A DNA stretch of 61,102 nt, taken from contig JAFUSQ010000014.1 in assembly GCA_017467605.1 (NCBI GenBank), forward strand, positions 1-61,102, in the 5' to 3' direction. Positions 16,360-25,117 of this stretch are shown here, in pieces. How positions within the stretch are numbered: position 1 is the first letter of the stretch; each line of letters opens with the position of its first letter. The position numbers and the translations under genes are program-made. The stretch is from a bacterium (lineage in GTDB: Bacteria > Cyanobacteriota > Vampirovibrionia > Gastranaerophilales > Gastranaerophilaceae). The notes under the pieces were generated by a model that had not been told where the DNA came from, did no database searches, and saw only the letters and a program-made list of their open reading frames with translations.

Positions 16360-17295
16360 ATGAATAGCACAATTGATAAAAAAACTTATACAAAAGAAGA
16401 ACTTTTAAAATTATATAATTTACCGCTTAATGAGCTTTTAGAAAAATCTTCACAATATATGTCAAATAATGTTGAATTTTGTTCACTTATAAATGCACGT
16501 AACGGCAAATGTTCACAAAATTGTAAATATTGTGCACAAAGTTCTCACTATTGTACAAATATTGAATCATATCCTTTAGTTGAAATTGATGAAGTAATAA
16601 AAGTTGCCAAAGAAGCAAAACAAAACTTTGTATCACGTTTTGCAATTGTTACAAGCGGTAAAACTCCTGATGAAGGCAGAGATTTTCAAATTGAACTTGA
16701 TATGATTAAAGAAATAAATAAAATTAATGGCTTAACTTCTTGTGCATCTATCGGAATTTTAAACGAAGAACAAGCAAAAGCTTTAGCAGATGCCGGATTA
16801 AAAAGATTTCATCATAATATTAATACTTGCCGTTCTTATTATCCTGAAGTTTGTACAACACATAGCTGGGACGACAGATATAATACTTGCAAACTTGTTA
16901 AAAAATACGGAATGGAATTATGCTGCGGGGTAATTTTAGGCATGGGAGAAAGTGTCGAACAAAGAGTTGAAATGGCAATGGAGCTTGCCGATATTGAACC
17001 GAACTCTATTCCGATAAATATTCTAATGCCAATTCCTGAAACTCCGTTTGAAAATTATCACAACAAAATTGATGAAGAAAATGTTATGCGCACAATGGCT
17101 ATCTTTAAAATTGCCAATCCTGATGCTGTAATTCGCTTCTGCGGAGGAAGAATGAAATTATCGGAAGATAATCAAAAACTTGCTTTAAAAACTTGCGTAG
17201 AAGGAATTTTAATAGGGAACTACCTCACTACTGTCGGCAAAGAACCGTCAGAAGATATAAAAATGATTAAAAATTTAGAAAAAAATTTAAAATAA
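16360..17295 (+). CDS. bioB: Biotin synthase BioB
   Basis: Radical SAM enzyme that inserts sulfur into dethiobiotin to form biotin. The 4Fe-4S cysteines C51, C55 and C58 are in KCSQNCKYCAQS, followed by the family blocks RFAIVTSG, YNHN-like FHHNINTC and HSWDDRYNT. The late block IRFCGGRMKL contains the arginine associated with the 2Fe-2S cluster site. Length 311 is normal. It is alone in its transcription unit, apart from bioFGC at the window start; bioA and bioD are not in this window. Confidence 0.95.
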   Translation: MNSTIDKKTYTKEELLKLYNLPLNELLEKSSQYMSNNVEFCSLINARNGKCSQNCKYCAQSSHYCTNIESYPLVEIDEVIKVAKEAKQNFVSRFAIVTSGKTPDEGRDFQIELDMIKEINKINGLTSCASIGILNEEQAKALADAGLKRFHHNINTCRSYYPEVCTTHSWDDRYNTCKLVKKYGMELCCGVILGMGESVEQRVEMAMELADIEPNSIPINILMPIPETPFENYHNKIDEENVMRTMAIFKIANPDAVIRFCGGRMKLSEDNQKLALKTCVEGILIGNYLTTVGKEPSEDIKMIKNLEKNLK

Positions 17296-17302
17296 TTAAT
17301 AA

Positions 17303-17590
17303 TTAAAAATGCATATCAAAGTTAGGATTTTTACCGTTAACTTTTTCATCTTCCATTCTCATAGCTGAACCTATGGTAAAGTTTTGAGCGTTGGTTTTAT
17401 TAATTTCAAATGCCACATCACCGTTGAATACGGATTCATTTTCTTCCAAAAATTCAAACAGAGGTGCTGCAGGAGCTTTGACTATTGATTCTAAAGTTTC
17501 ACCTGCTTGCTGCAATGTCCTTTCAGGGACTTTTACATTAAGCCCGAAAGGTTTGTATGGTCTGTTAAAATTGAAATTTTGATCTGACAT
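17303..17590 (-). CDS. Small hypothetical protein
   Basis: A 95-aa acidic soluble protein I do not recognise, opening MSDQNFNFNRPYKPFGLNVKVP, with a helical centre (LQQAGETLESIVKAPAAPLF). No signal peptide, membrane segment or enzymatic motif. It ends eight bases from the end of bioB on the other strand. AAGGATAT upstream of the ATG is a fair ribosome-binding site. Coding is judged from start context and composition only. Confidence 0.5.
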   Translation of the reverse strand: MSDQNFNFNRPYKPFGLNVKVPERTLQQAGETLESIVKAPAAPLFEFLEENESVFNGDVAFEINKTNAQNFTIGSAMRMEDEKVNGKNPNFDMHF

Positions 17591-17687
17591 ATTGATATCC
17601 TTATTACTAAGATATTAATGTAATCGGCAAAATTTCAAAAAAATTAAATTTTTTTGGGTAAATATTAACAATTGTAAAGCTAAATTT

Positions 17688-18482
17688 TTATTTATCCTTA
17701 CCTAATTCGTGAGCTTTTTGGGTAGTTTTGTCAATTACGTCAAAAAACATTTTGGCAGAATTCCGTTCTTTCATCTCTGAAATTCCGACAAATGTACACC
17801 CGCCTTTTGTAGCAACATTATCAATCAAAGTTTGAACAGTTGTTTCACCCCTGTTAAAAATCATTTGTGCAGAACCTAAAGCAGTTTGAGTTGCAAGAGT
17901 TAATGATTTTTCATAATCCAAACCTAATTTTTCTCCGGCACGCGCCATATCCTCAATTACTTGATAGAAAAATGCCGGTCCCGAACCTGAAATTGCAGTA
18001 ACTATATCCATTTGAGCTTCTTCAACTTTAATGCATTTCCCGATTTTTGATAACAAATTAATTACAAAATCTATATCATTTTCGTTTGCAAATTTACCCT
18101 TACAAACACCGAACATTCCCAACTTAACTAAAGCAGGAGTATTTGGCATAATACGTACAATTCTTATCTCTTTTAAAATATTTTCAATTTTTGAAAGCGT
18201 AACTCCGGCTGCAATTGATACAACTAATTTTTCCGGAGTTATAAAATCTTTTATTTCTTCCAAAACTCCCATAACCTGATTGGGTTTTGTTGCAATAAAA
18301 ATAATCTCGGATTTTTTTACGAGTTCAACATTGTCAGTAATAACATTTATTCCAAGCCTGTCAGATGCAGATTTTGCAAATTCAATATTTATTTCCGCAC
18401 CTAAAATATTTTCACCTTCAATTCCGCCGATAATAGCACTTGCCATTTTCCCGCAGCCGATAAAACCTATATTTTTCTTCAT
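17688..18482 (-). CDS. proC: Pyrroline-5-carboxylate reductase
   Basis: Last step of proline synthesis: NAD(P)H reduction of pyrroline-5-carboxylate. The Rossmann start IGFIGCGKMASAIIGG (residues 5-20), FIATKPNQV, IVRIMPNTPALV and the dimer/active-site block AISGSGPAFFYQ identify the family. The length of 264 is normal. A start with AGGGAA upstream faces the divergent rpmH promoter. Confidence 0.94.
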   Translation of the reverse strand: MKKNIGFIGCGKMASAIIGGIEGENILGAEINIEFAKSASDRLGINVITDNVELVKKSEIIFIATKPNQVMGVLEEIKDFITPEKLVVSIAAGVTLSKIENILKEIRIVRIMPNTPALVKLGMFGVCKGKFANENDIDFVINLLSKIGKCIKVEEAQMDIVTAISGSGPAFFYQVIEDMARAGEKLGLDYEKSLTLATQTALGSAQMIFNRGETTVQTLIDNVATKGGCTFVGISEMKERNSAKMFFDVIDKTTQKAHELGKDK

Positions 18483-18510
18483 AATATTTAACTATTCCCT
18501 TCTTTGTTTG

Positions 18511-18537
18511 TTGACTAATAATTTTGTTTAATATAAC
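18511..18537 (+). promoter_or_regulatory. Candidate rpmH promoter
   Basis: TTGACT (18511-18516) and TATAAC (18532-18537) are separated by 15 bases, a short spacing. They are placed about 45 bases ahead of the rpmH ATG in the gap with divergent proC. Confidence 0.4.
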
Positions 18538-18579
18538 ATCTGAATTATACGACAAATAAATAGTAAAAGGAATAAAATT

Positions 18580-18732
18580 ATGAGACGTACACTAGAAGGA
18601 ACAAAAAGAAAAAGACAAAATGTAAGCGGTTTCAGAGCAAGAATGTCAACACCGGGCGGACGTGAAGTTTTGAACAGACGCAGAGCCCGCGGTCGTCATA
18701 AATTGGCTATTACTGCTAAGAAAAGAGCTTAG
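18580..18732 (+). CDS. rpmH: 50S ribosomal protein L34
   Basis: A 50-aa highly basic protein, [13 protein letters not shown]...[19 protein letters not shown]...GRHKLA, a full-length L34 of the large subunit. The MRRTLEGT opening, rather than the MKRTYQPS of most bacteria, is the form I associate with Cyanobacteria, supporting the taxonomic guess. AAAAGGAA precedes the ATG. rnpA follows, as usual, but the two are separated by an 87-bp repeat element. Confidence 0.95.
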   Translation: MRRTLEGTKRKRQNVSGFRARMSTPGGREVLNRRRARGRHKLAITAKKRA

Positions 18733-18750
18733 GGGTAAATACTGAAAGTT

Positions 18751-18837
18751 ATAACTCTTCATTGCTAAAATCCAAAAATATTATGTCATTCAGAGCGCAG
18801 CGTGGAATCTCCTGTTGTTCAATCAATGAAAAGTTAT
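18751..18837. repeat. Terminal-inverted-repeat element, copy C (87 bp) between rpmH and rnpA
   Basis: The arms ATAACTCTTCATTG (18751-18764) and CAATGAAAAGTTAT (18824-18837) pair at 13 of 14 positions. The interior has TCATTCAGAGCGCAGCGTGG and AATCTCC, the reverse orientation of the core in the 37107 copy. It lies inside an otherwise conserved operon. Confidence 0.7.
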
Positions 18838-18899
18838 CAAGATTTATCTGCCAATAGCCTTACACTTATAGTAAGCTTTTAGCCTTTGTAAATGAAAGT

Positions 18900-19250
18900 A
18901 TGTTACCGAAACAATACAGACTAAAAAAAAGAGCTGCTTTTAAAGCTACATATAAAGTTAAAAACTCCACCCATTCTGGCGGAGTAACTTTGTTTGCAGG
19001 TAAATTAAAAAAAGACGATAATGTTACTAAAGTCGGATTTGTGGTTAGCAAAAAGGTTCACAAAAGAGCCGTACGGCGCAACAGAGTTAAGCGTTTAATG
19101 CGTGAAAGCTATAGAATTTTACTAAAAGAAAATAAATTAGGAAACTCTCAAAAATATATGTCTCTAATTTTTGTAGCTACAAGTAACGCACTGGATAGAG
19201 ATTTTAATTATATAAAATCAAGTATTGAAAAAATGTTGGAAAGGATATAG
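18900..19250 (+). CDS. rnpA: Ribonuclease P protein component
   Basis: A 116-aa basic protein subunit of RNase P, which helps the catalytic RNA trim tRNA 5' ends. The family signature is VGFVVSKKVHKRAVRRNR then VKRLMRESYR (about residues 47-75). It starts at the ATG at 18900. The next gene starts on the base after its stop codon. Confidence 0.93.
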   Translation: MLPKQYRLKKRAAFKATYKVKNSTHSGGVTLFAGKLKKDDNVTKVGFVVSKKVHKRAVRRNRVKRLMRESYRILLKENKLGNSQKYMSLIFVATSNALDRDFNYIKSSIEKMLERI

Positions 19251-19778
19251 ATGTTTGAAGGGGTTTATGTAGATAACATAATGATGCACTCTGAAACTCG
19301 TGTCTACCCGACAGAACCTCAAATTACTGCCGGCTTAATTGTAGGAAGTCAGGCAATCTATCGTTACGGCTTGAGAGAATCATCTTATCCGACTCTTACA
19401 CTTGTTGAAGAATTAAAAGATATAAACGGAAACGTTATTCCCGCAGGACATTATGAACTTGCTCTGTCGGATGAAAAAGATTTTTTGATCTTAGTTGAAG
19501 CCAAAAAAGCAATTGCACTTATCCCTGTTTTTAAGGTTGAAATTGATATGTCTCGATATGAACAGGTTAGAGATAACAAATCCCTAAAACGTCAAAAAAA
19601 AGAACAAAAAGAAATTGCAAAAACCAATAAAAAACGTGCCAAACAAGGTATGCCGCCGGTTAATGAAGAACAGGATATTTATCAGGAAGCAACAATTGAG
19701 TACGTTCCGGCGGGGTCTTATTATTTAATCAGATACGAAAGAGGAGATGTGAAAGCCTGGGGTGCAATAAAATACTAG
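19251..19778 (+). CDS. Hypothetical protein coupled to rnpA
   Basis: A 175-aa protein I do not recognise. A beta-rich N-terminal part (about 1-105) is followed by a very basic lysine-rich linker (KSLKRQKKEQKEIAKTNKKRAKQG, about 110-133) and a short C-terminal strand region ending YLIRYERGDVKAWGAIKY. No signal or membrane segment. The ATG abuts the rnpA stop, so translation is coupled. In most bacteria yidD or yidC occupies this place, so this is a non-canonical rnpA neighbour. Confidence 0.6.
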   Translation: MFEGVYVDNIMMHSETRVYPTEPQITAGLIVGSQAIYRYGLRESSYPTLTLVEELKDINGNVIPAGHYELALSDEKDFLILVEAKKAIALIPVFKVEIDMSRYEQVRDNKSLKRQKKEQKEIAKTNKKRAKQGMPPVNEEQDIYQEATIEYVPAGSYYLIRYERGDVKAWGAIKY

Positions 19779-19801
19779 GGATAAACTTTCAAGGAAAATT
19801 A

Positions 19802-20119
19802 CTAGATTTTCCCGATACTTGACAAAAATTCATATGTAACTCTGGTTGCATTATCATCATTATTTATTGCAGAGAGTAATCTTTTGCGTATATATTCAAT
19901 ATTAGTAAAATGTTCAAACTTGAATAATTCGTCAATCCCAACATCTAATGCCAATGCTATTTTTTCAATATTTTCAGGTTTTGGAAAAGATAAGCCGTTT
20001 TCAATACGCGAATAATTTTCCGGCTGAATACCAATTATTTCAGAAAATTTTTCTTGTGTTATCCCTTGTTTTGTCCTTAATTCGCGTAATCTTTTCCCAA
20101 AATTTTCTTTTATTCCCAT
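19802..20119 (-). CDS. XRE-family regulator divergent from pilin 3
   Basis: 105 aa: an N-terminal XRE HTH (GKRLRELRTKQGITQEKFSEIIG...YSRIENG) and a C-terminal helical tail beginning LFKFEHF. The same layout (HTH, aromatic/His junction, about 35-residue helix) is seen in the regulators at 30956, 36723 and 55142, so these four form a subfamily, perhaps with a dimerisation tail. It faces the pilin at 20261 across 141 bp. Control of that pilin is inferred. Confidence 0.78.
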   Translation of the reverse strand: MGIKENFGKRLRELRTKQGITQEKFSEIIGIQPENYSRIENGLSFPKPENIEKIALALDVGIDELFKFEHFTNIEYIRKRLLSAINNDDNATRVTYEFLSSIGKI

Positions 20120-20184
20120 GTTGTGATTATGACCTTTATTTTAATCTTTATTAAGAATGCGACACATTAACATAAAATAGATTA

Positions 20185-20220
20185 TTAATGTATTGCATTA
20201 ATTAGCTTAATGTATTACAA
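20185..20220. promoter_or_regulatory. Phased direct repeats in front of pilin 3
   Basis: TTAATGTATTGCAT (20185-20198) and TTAATGTATTACAA (20207-20220) are direct repeats 22 bases apart, about two helical turns. The first is identical to the block at 11216-11229 before pilin 2. Operator role inferred. Confidence 0.45.
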
Positions 20221-20260
20221 TAATATTATGAGGATTTTATGATTTAACACAGGAGGTAAC

Positions 20261-21055
20261 ATGAAAAAGTATTACAAATTTTTACGCAAGTCATTAATTG
20301 AACTAAAGAAAAATGACGGGTTTACATTGGCTGAAGTGTTGATTACATTGGGAATTATTGGTGTTGTAGCGGCAATGACAATACCTACGCTAATCGCGAA
20401 CGTACAAGGTCAACGAGTAAGAAGCCAATTCAAAAAGACTCTCTCAACTTTAAATCAAGCAGGCAAAATGGCTCAAGCTCAATATGATTGGGATTTCGGT
20501 GCAGTTGAACAACAAGGCAGCCACTCGCTCGTGACATGTAACAATGACAATCCTGAAAGTTCAAAAAGCATGTGTGCACTATTGAATGGCACAATAAAGG
20601 GAGCGTATCACACATATAATATTTTACAGCTACCACTAACAAGAGCAACGTCTAATGTTTTTGCCGGCGAGGGCAGCTATATTCCTGCTTATCAGCTAAA
20701 TGATGGTGCTTTTTTGGGTTTTCAGGCGAGTATTAAGCTTTGTACATTACCTGTGGGTACTGATTTAAAAGATGCAATGAGCAAAATGGCTAGCGGTGCG
20801 GGAACAGATTCGCATGGGAATATTATTCCGGCTCAAGCGGGTTTAAAACAATGTATCGGATTTATTGACATAAACGGGACATCATTACCAAATAAAGAAG
20901 TAACTTGCGCAGATGGAACTGTCGCATTCGACCCGCAAAATCCTTGTGTTGTTAGTAACAAAAACATAGGTGATATAATTCCTGTAGTGTTCCATGACGG
21001 AGTTGTAGAACCTGCAACAAACGCAGGCAAATATCTTTTGAATACTGCAAAATAG
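20261..21055 (+). CDS. Type IV pilin-like protein, cassette 3
   Basis: A 264-aa pseudopilin. A longer basic leader (about 20 aa, MKKYYKFLRKSLIELKKNDG) is followed by FTLAEVLITLGIIGVVAAM. The globular part contains an AQYDWDFGAVEQQ segment, several cysteines and FIDINGTSLPNKEVTC, and ends VEPATNAGKYLLNTAK. That architecture is shared with the pilin at 35805, so the two form a second subclass distinct from the MDY-ending group. AGGAGG lies seven bases before the ATG. Confidence 0.86.
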   Translation: MKKYYKFLRKSLIELKKNDGFTLAEVLITLGIIGVVAAMTIPTLIANVQGQRVRSQFKKTLSTLNQAGKMAQAQYDWDFGAVEQQGSHSLVTCNNDNPESSKSMCALLNGTIKGAYHTYNILQLPLTRATSNVFAGEGSYIPAYQLNDGAFLGFQASIKLCTLPVGTDLKDAMSKMASGAGTDSHGNIIPAQAGLKQCIGFIDINGTSLPNKEVTCADGTVAFDPQNPCVVSNKNIGDIIPVVFHDGVVEPATNAGKYLLNTAK

Positions 21056-21636
21056 TGAGGGTAGATTTTAGTCTACCTGCTTAATTTTCATTGATTGAAC
21101 AATGTTGCGATTCGTCGGACATCGCCCTCAGAATGGCAAACCCGTCATTGCGAGCACGAACGACAGTGAGTGCGTGGCAATCCAGAAAAATTCGTACAAA
21201 AACGACTGGATTGCTTCGTCGCTTTGCTCCTCGCAATGACATTTACGATTTATTAATCTGTGCTTCAGCACCGTATTGGACTTAACGGTCTTAGCGGTCT
21301 TAGCAGTCTTTGAACAATATTGAGATTCTTCGCTTCGCTCGCAATGACGAGTCCGCAGACCTTGCCCCCTCACCCGCCTTACAGGCACCCTCTCCCACGA
21401 GGGGCGAGGGAGTATAATCTTCCTCCCAAATGGGGGAGGTGGCACGAAGTGCCAAAGGGGAATTATCCCGCATGGGAATGGAAAGTAAGTAATAAGACCG
21501 ATAAGAGTGTTAAATCTAATACGGTGCAAAGCACAGATTAATAAATTGTAACGGACTTGCCAACTTATCGGTCTTAACGGACTTTGAACTATATTGTGAT
21601 TCTTCGGTCACTACGTTCCCTCTAAATGACAAATCC
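21056..21636. repeat. Nested repeat island after pilin 3
   Basis: No gene is supported. 21144-21240 is a 97-bp imperfect hairpin bounded by GTCATTGCGAG and CTCGCAATGAC, with GGCAATCCAG / CTGGATTGC inside. An outer inverted pair of about 37 bases (21243-21280 and 21515-21551, TTTATTAATCTGTGCTT / GCACAGATTAATAAA) encloses GC-rich sequence. TCGGTCTTA-type and GATTCTTCG-type blocks recur on either side of it. Frames crossing this stretch are artefacts of the repeats. Confidence 0.65.
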
Positions 21637-24222
21637 TTATTCTTTTGTAACTATTGACAATATATAGTTATCCGTAAAGTATTTGTTCGCAGCTTCAATT
21701 ATATCGGCATCTGTTACGCTATTTACCAGAGCAGTATATTTATCTTTAAATTCGTACCCTCTTGTTGAAGCTTCGTACCAGCCTGTGTTTGAGGCTTTAT
21801 CAAGGTTTGTTTCAAGTCCGATTATATAATTACCTATCAATTTTTCCTTTGCTTCTTGCAATTCTTTATCGCCGACATATTCGGTTTTTAACTTCTTTAT
21901 TTCTTCAAACAAACCGGCTTTTGCTTTGTCCAAAGTATTAGGATTTGTTCCGATATAAAGCATAAAGCTTCCCCGCAAAACATTTGGAGAATATCCGCTT
22001 CCTAACTGATATGCAAGACCTTCCTGTTCTCTTAAATCTTTAAAAAGTCTTGAACTCATGCCTGAACCTAGCAATGAATCTATAACTTGTAGTGCTGCAA
22101 AATCTTTCTCATTCAATACACCGTCAACCTGCCAGCCTAATAAAATCCAAGCTGTTTCTGTCGGCATTTTTACAGTGCTTGTGCGGGCAGAAGTGATTTT
22201 TGCAATCTTTGAATTGTATGAATTATAATCAAGTTTTGCACAATTTTCTTTCTTAGGGAAAATTTTATTAAATTCCTGAATTGTTTTGTCTTTATCTATG
22301 TTTCCATTAATTGATATAACAATATTTTCAGGGTTAAAAATCGTATTATAATAATCAACTATGTCGCTTCTTTTTATCTGCGGAATATTTTTTTCCAAGA
22401 TTTTTGATGAAATCGAATACGGAGTATCTTTATAAATTAAATCTCTATATTCTTCTACTGCCTGTTGTATGGCAATATCTTTTTCGCTTTTTATGGCATT
22501 TAACCTGTCAGATTTAACTTTGCCCAATTCAACTTCGTCAAAATTTGCATTATTTACTATTTCATTTAAAAGTTCGAGAGTTTTATCATATTCGTCTTTT
22601 GTTGTTAAAACATTTATAGAAAAAGCATCAGCAGAAGTTGACGGAGAAATTTTTATTCCGTTATCTTCAAGTATTTGAGATAATTCCAGCGAAGTATAAT
22701 TTTTAGTACCTTTAAGCATTGTTGAAGCGGTTAATTTTGCAGTTCCGGGAATTTTATCCAAAAGTTGTCCGCCTTTTGCATATATACTAATCGCTATTAT
22801 GTCATTAAAAGTGTTTGGTGTATACAAAAGCGTTGCCCCGTTTGATAATTGATATTTTTGAGTATCTTGAGTTTGACTTACAAGTTGTGCATAATTTTTA
22901 TTTTCAACAACATTTGCAACAGGAATTTCCTTCGCATTTTCAGGCAAAATTATTGAAATTGCACTTTTGTTTTCTCCCAAGTATTTGTTTGCAACCTTTT
23001 TTACGGCTTCTTTTGAAACATTCTTTATATTTGCAAGATAAGTGTCATAAAATTTGATATCATTTGTTAATGCCATTGTATAGCCGATTTCTGTTGCTAT
23101 ATTTGTTATTGATTCTCTTGAATAATAAGTGTTTCTTTCAATAATGTTTTTGGCTAAATTTAATTGTTCTTCCGTAACCCCATTATTTTGAATATTTTTA
23201 ATTTCAGCAAAAATGGCATCTTGTACGGCTTTACATTTTTCAGGCTCAAAAGAAGTTGAGATGTAAAAAATCCCGTCATCTTTGAAAGTAGAATTTCCTG
23301 CATCAACTGAAAATGCTAATCTCTTTTTCTCTTTTAAAACTTGGTTTAATACAGAGGATCTACCGTCGCCCAAAATTGTTGCCAAAACGTCCATTGCGTA
23401 AGATTCATTATCATCAATCGGAGTCCCTCGGAATCCGATAACCATATAACCTGATTCGGTTTTTATGTATTCAACCTTTTTTTGCTGCTTTGTCAAAGGT
23501 TGTTCTTTAGTATATATATTTTTGGTTTGTTTTTTGTATTCCGAATTAAAACTTTCCTTAATTCTTTCCAATGCATAATTTGTATCTACGTCGCCAATTA
23601 CAATTGTAATCATATTAGATGGAGAATAGTGTTTGTTATAAAAATCTAAAACCCCGTCACGAGTAATTGTTTCAACAACTTCACTTCTGCCTATAACCTT
23701 TCTTTTGTAAGGGTGAGTTGTATACATCATGGTGTTTAGATTTTCTTGGAGAATTCTTGTGGGTGATTTTAAGTCTTTATTGATTTCTTCAAGAACAACT
23801 TTTCGTTCTTTTTCCATTTCATTTCTTGGAATTAGCGGGTGCATCATCATATCAGCATGTAATTCCATCGCTAAATCAAAATCTTTAGACGGGATTGTAA
23901 CGTAATAATGAGTGAAATCTTTACTTGTTGCCGCATTTGTAATTGCCCCTTTAGTTTCCAAGATTCTGTCAAATTCTCCGGGCTCATGATTTTTAGTACC
24001 CTTAAAAAATAAATGTTCTAAAAAGTGTGCGACACCGTTATTTGAATCATCTTCATCAATTGAACCTGTTTTAATCCATGTGTCGATTATTACTATTGGG
24101 TTGCTGTGAACTTCTTGAATAACAACAGTTTGTCCGTTATCCAATTTGAACATTTGCGCACCTGCTGCCCAAACAACATTAGGAGATACTAAAATTGCAA
24201 TTAATAATATTATTTTTTTCAT
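21637..24222 (-). CDS. Secreted M16-family zinc peptidase (two tandem modules)
   Basis: About 861 aa from the ATG at 24222, which has AAGGAAA upstream. An in-frame start 36 bases earlier would add a non-signal extension. Signal peptide: MKKIILLIAILVSPNVVWA. The first module has the inverted zinc motif HFLEH (about H66, E69, H70), followed by the E-E downstream block KVVLEEINKDL. The second module (from about residue 430) lacks HxxEH, as in the processing-peptidase beta/alpha pairing. It probably works in the periplasm on peptides. It is followed upstream by recO on the same strand. Confidence 0.9.
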   Translation of the reverse strand: MKKIILLIAILVSPNVVWAAGAQMFKLDNGQTVVIQEVHSNPIVIIDTWIKTGSIDEDDSNNGVAHFLEHLFFKGTKNHEPGEFDRILETKGAITNAATSKDFTHYYVTIPSKDFDLAMELHADMMMHPLIPRNEMEKERKVVLEEINKDLKSPTRILQENLNTMMYTTHPYKRKVIGRSEVVETITRDGVLDFYNKHYSPSNMITIVIGDVDTNYALERIKESFNSEYKKQTKNIYTKEQPLTKQQKKVEYIKTESGYMVIGFRGTPIDDNESYAMDVLATILGDGRSSVLNQVLKEKKRLAFSVDAGNSTFKDDGIFYISTSFEPEKCKAVQDAIFAEIKNIQNNGVTEEQLNLAKNIIERNTYYSRESITNIATEIGYTMALTNDIKFYDTYLANIKNVSKEAVKKVANKYLGENKSAISIILPENAKEIPVANVVENKNYAQLVSQTQDTQKYQLSNGATLLYTPNTFNDIIAISIYAKGGQLLDKIPGTAKLTASTMLKGTKNYTSLELSQILEDNGIKISPSTSADAFSINVLTTKDEYDKTLELLNEIVNNANFDEVELGKVKSDRLNAIKSEKDIAIQQAVEEYRDLIYKDTPYSISSKILEKNIPQIKRSDIVDYYNTIFNPENIVISINGNIDKDKTIQEFNKIFPKKENCAKLDYNSYNSKIAKITSARTSTVKMPTETAWILLGWQVDGVLNEKDFAALQVIDSLLGSGMSSRLFKDLREQEGLAYQLGSGYSPNVLRGSFMLYIGTNPNTLDKAKAGLFEEIKKLKTEYVGDKELQEAKEKLIGNYIIGLETNLDKASNTGWYEASTRGYEFKDKYTALVNSVTDADIIEAANKYFTDNYILSIVTKE

Positions 24223-24282
24223 ATATTTTTCCTTTTTCGATAGTATATAACAGAGCAAATTAAGATAATATACCCTGTTAAC

Positions 24283-25059
24283 TTATTTAATAGGCATTTC
24301 TTGTAAAATATTTGTTGATTTGAATTTTTTCGGCGATTTCATGGCTATATATTCTTTAAGAACCTCAAATGTTACCATACAAACCTTTTCATTAGCTTTT
24401 TGTTCATATTCTCCTTTTTCGTCAAAATCATTCAATGACATTTGTTTGAAAAAATCTCTTAATTTGTATGGTAATTGTTTTTTATGATAATGAATTTTAT
24501 CGGCACAATTTGAACAAATTATTCCCCCAAGCTGAGGTACAAAATACATTGTTTCATTTTTTACGTCATTATGACAGCATAAGCACTTTTCAAGTTCTAT
24601 TGAAAACCCTGATTCAATCATCATTTTTAATTGAAATTTTATAACTGCAATAAGAATTTCAACTTTGTTGTTTGAAGTTGATATTGCATTTAAGGTCTTG
24701 TACAAAAGATTATAGATATTTTCAGAACATGGATCGTCCTCAACCCCAAAGTTATGAACAACTTCTGTTATATACATTGAGTAACAAATTTTATCCATAT
24801 CCTGTCTGGTTTTGTAAAAAGAATTAACAACTTCCGCCTGACAAATTGTATCAAGATTACGTCCCTTGTGAAGCATCAAAGTATTTGCGACAAGCAAATC
24901 CATTCGAGCACCTAATTTGCTTTTAGGTTTTTTAACTCCTTTGGCTACTCCCCTTATAAGCCCTTTATCTTTTGAATACATGACAATAATTTTATCTGAT
25001 TCACTAAGATTATAAGACTTTAGATTAATTGCATCTGTTACAAAACTATTTTGTGCCAT
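24283..25059 (-). CDS. recO: DNA repair protein RecO
   Basis: Recombination mediator that helps load RecA at gaps on SSB-coated DNA. The N-terminal OB-fold block ESDKIIVMYSKDKGLIRGVAKG is typical. The zinc knuckle is CLCCHND...CSNC (residues about 182-205). Length 258 is normal. It lies between pilT and the M16 peptidase on the same strand. Confidence 0.9.
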   Translation of the reverse strand: MAQNSFVTDAINLKSYNLSESDKIIVMYSKDKGLIRGVAKGVKKPKSKLGARMDLLVANTLMLHKGRNLDTICQAEVVNSFYKTRQDMDKICYSMYITEVVHNFGVEDDPCSENIYNLLYKTLNAISTSNNKVEILIAVIKFQLKMMIESGFSIELEKCLCCHNDVKNETMYFVPQLGGIICSNCADKIHYHKKQLPYKLRDFFKQMSLNDFDEKGEYEQKANEKVCMVTFEVLKEYIAMKSPKKFKSTNILQEMPIK

Positions 25060-25117
25060 TTCTCCCCATTATTCTTTGAAGTTAAATTTTCAAAGAATTT
25101 ATTAAGCAAAATATTAA

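Noticed and set aside
21128..21541. Overlapping frames on both strands after pilin 3
   Set aside because: They translate the inverted repeats themselves (CHCEERSDEA-like sequence typical of such repeats), not proteins.
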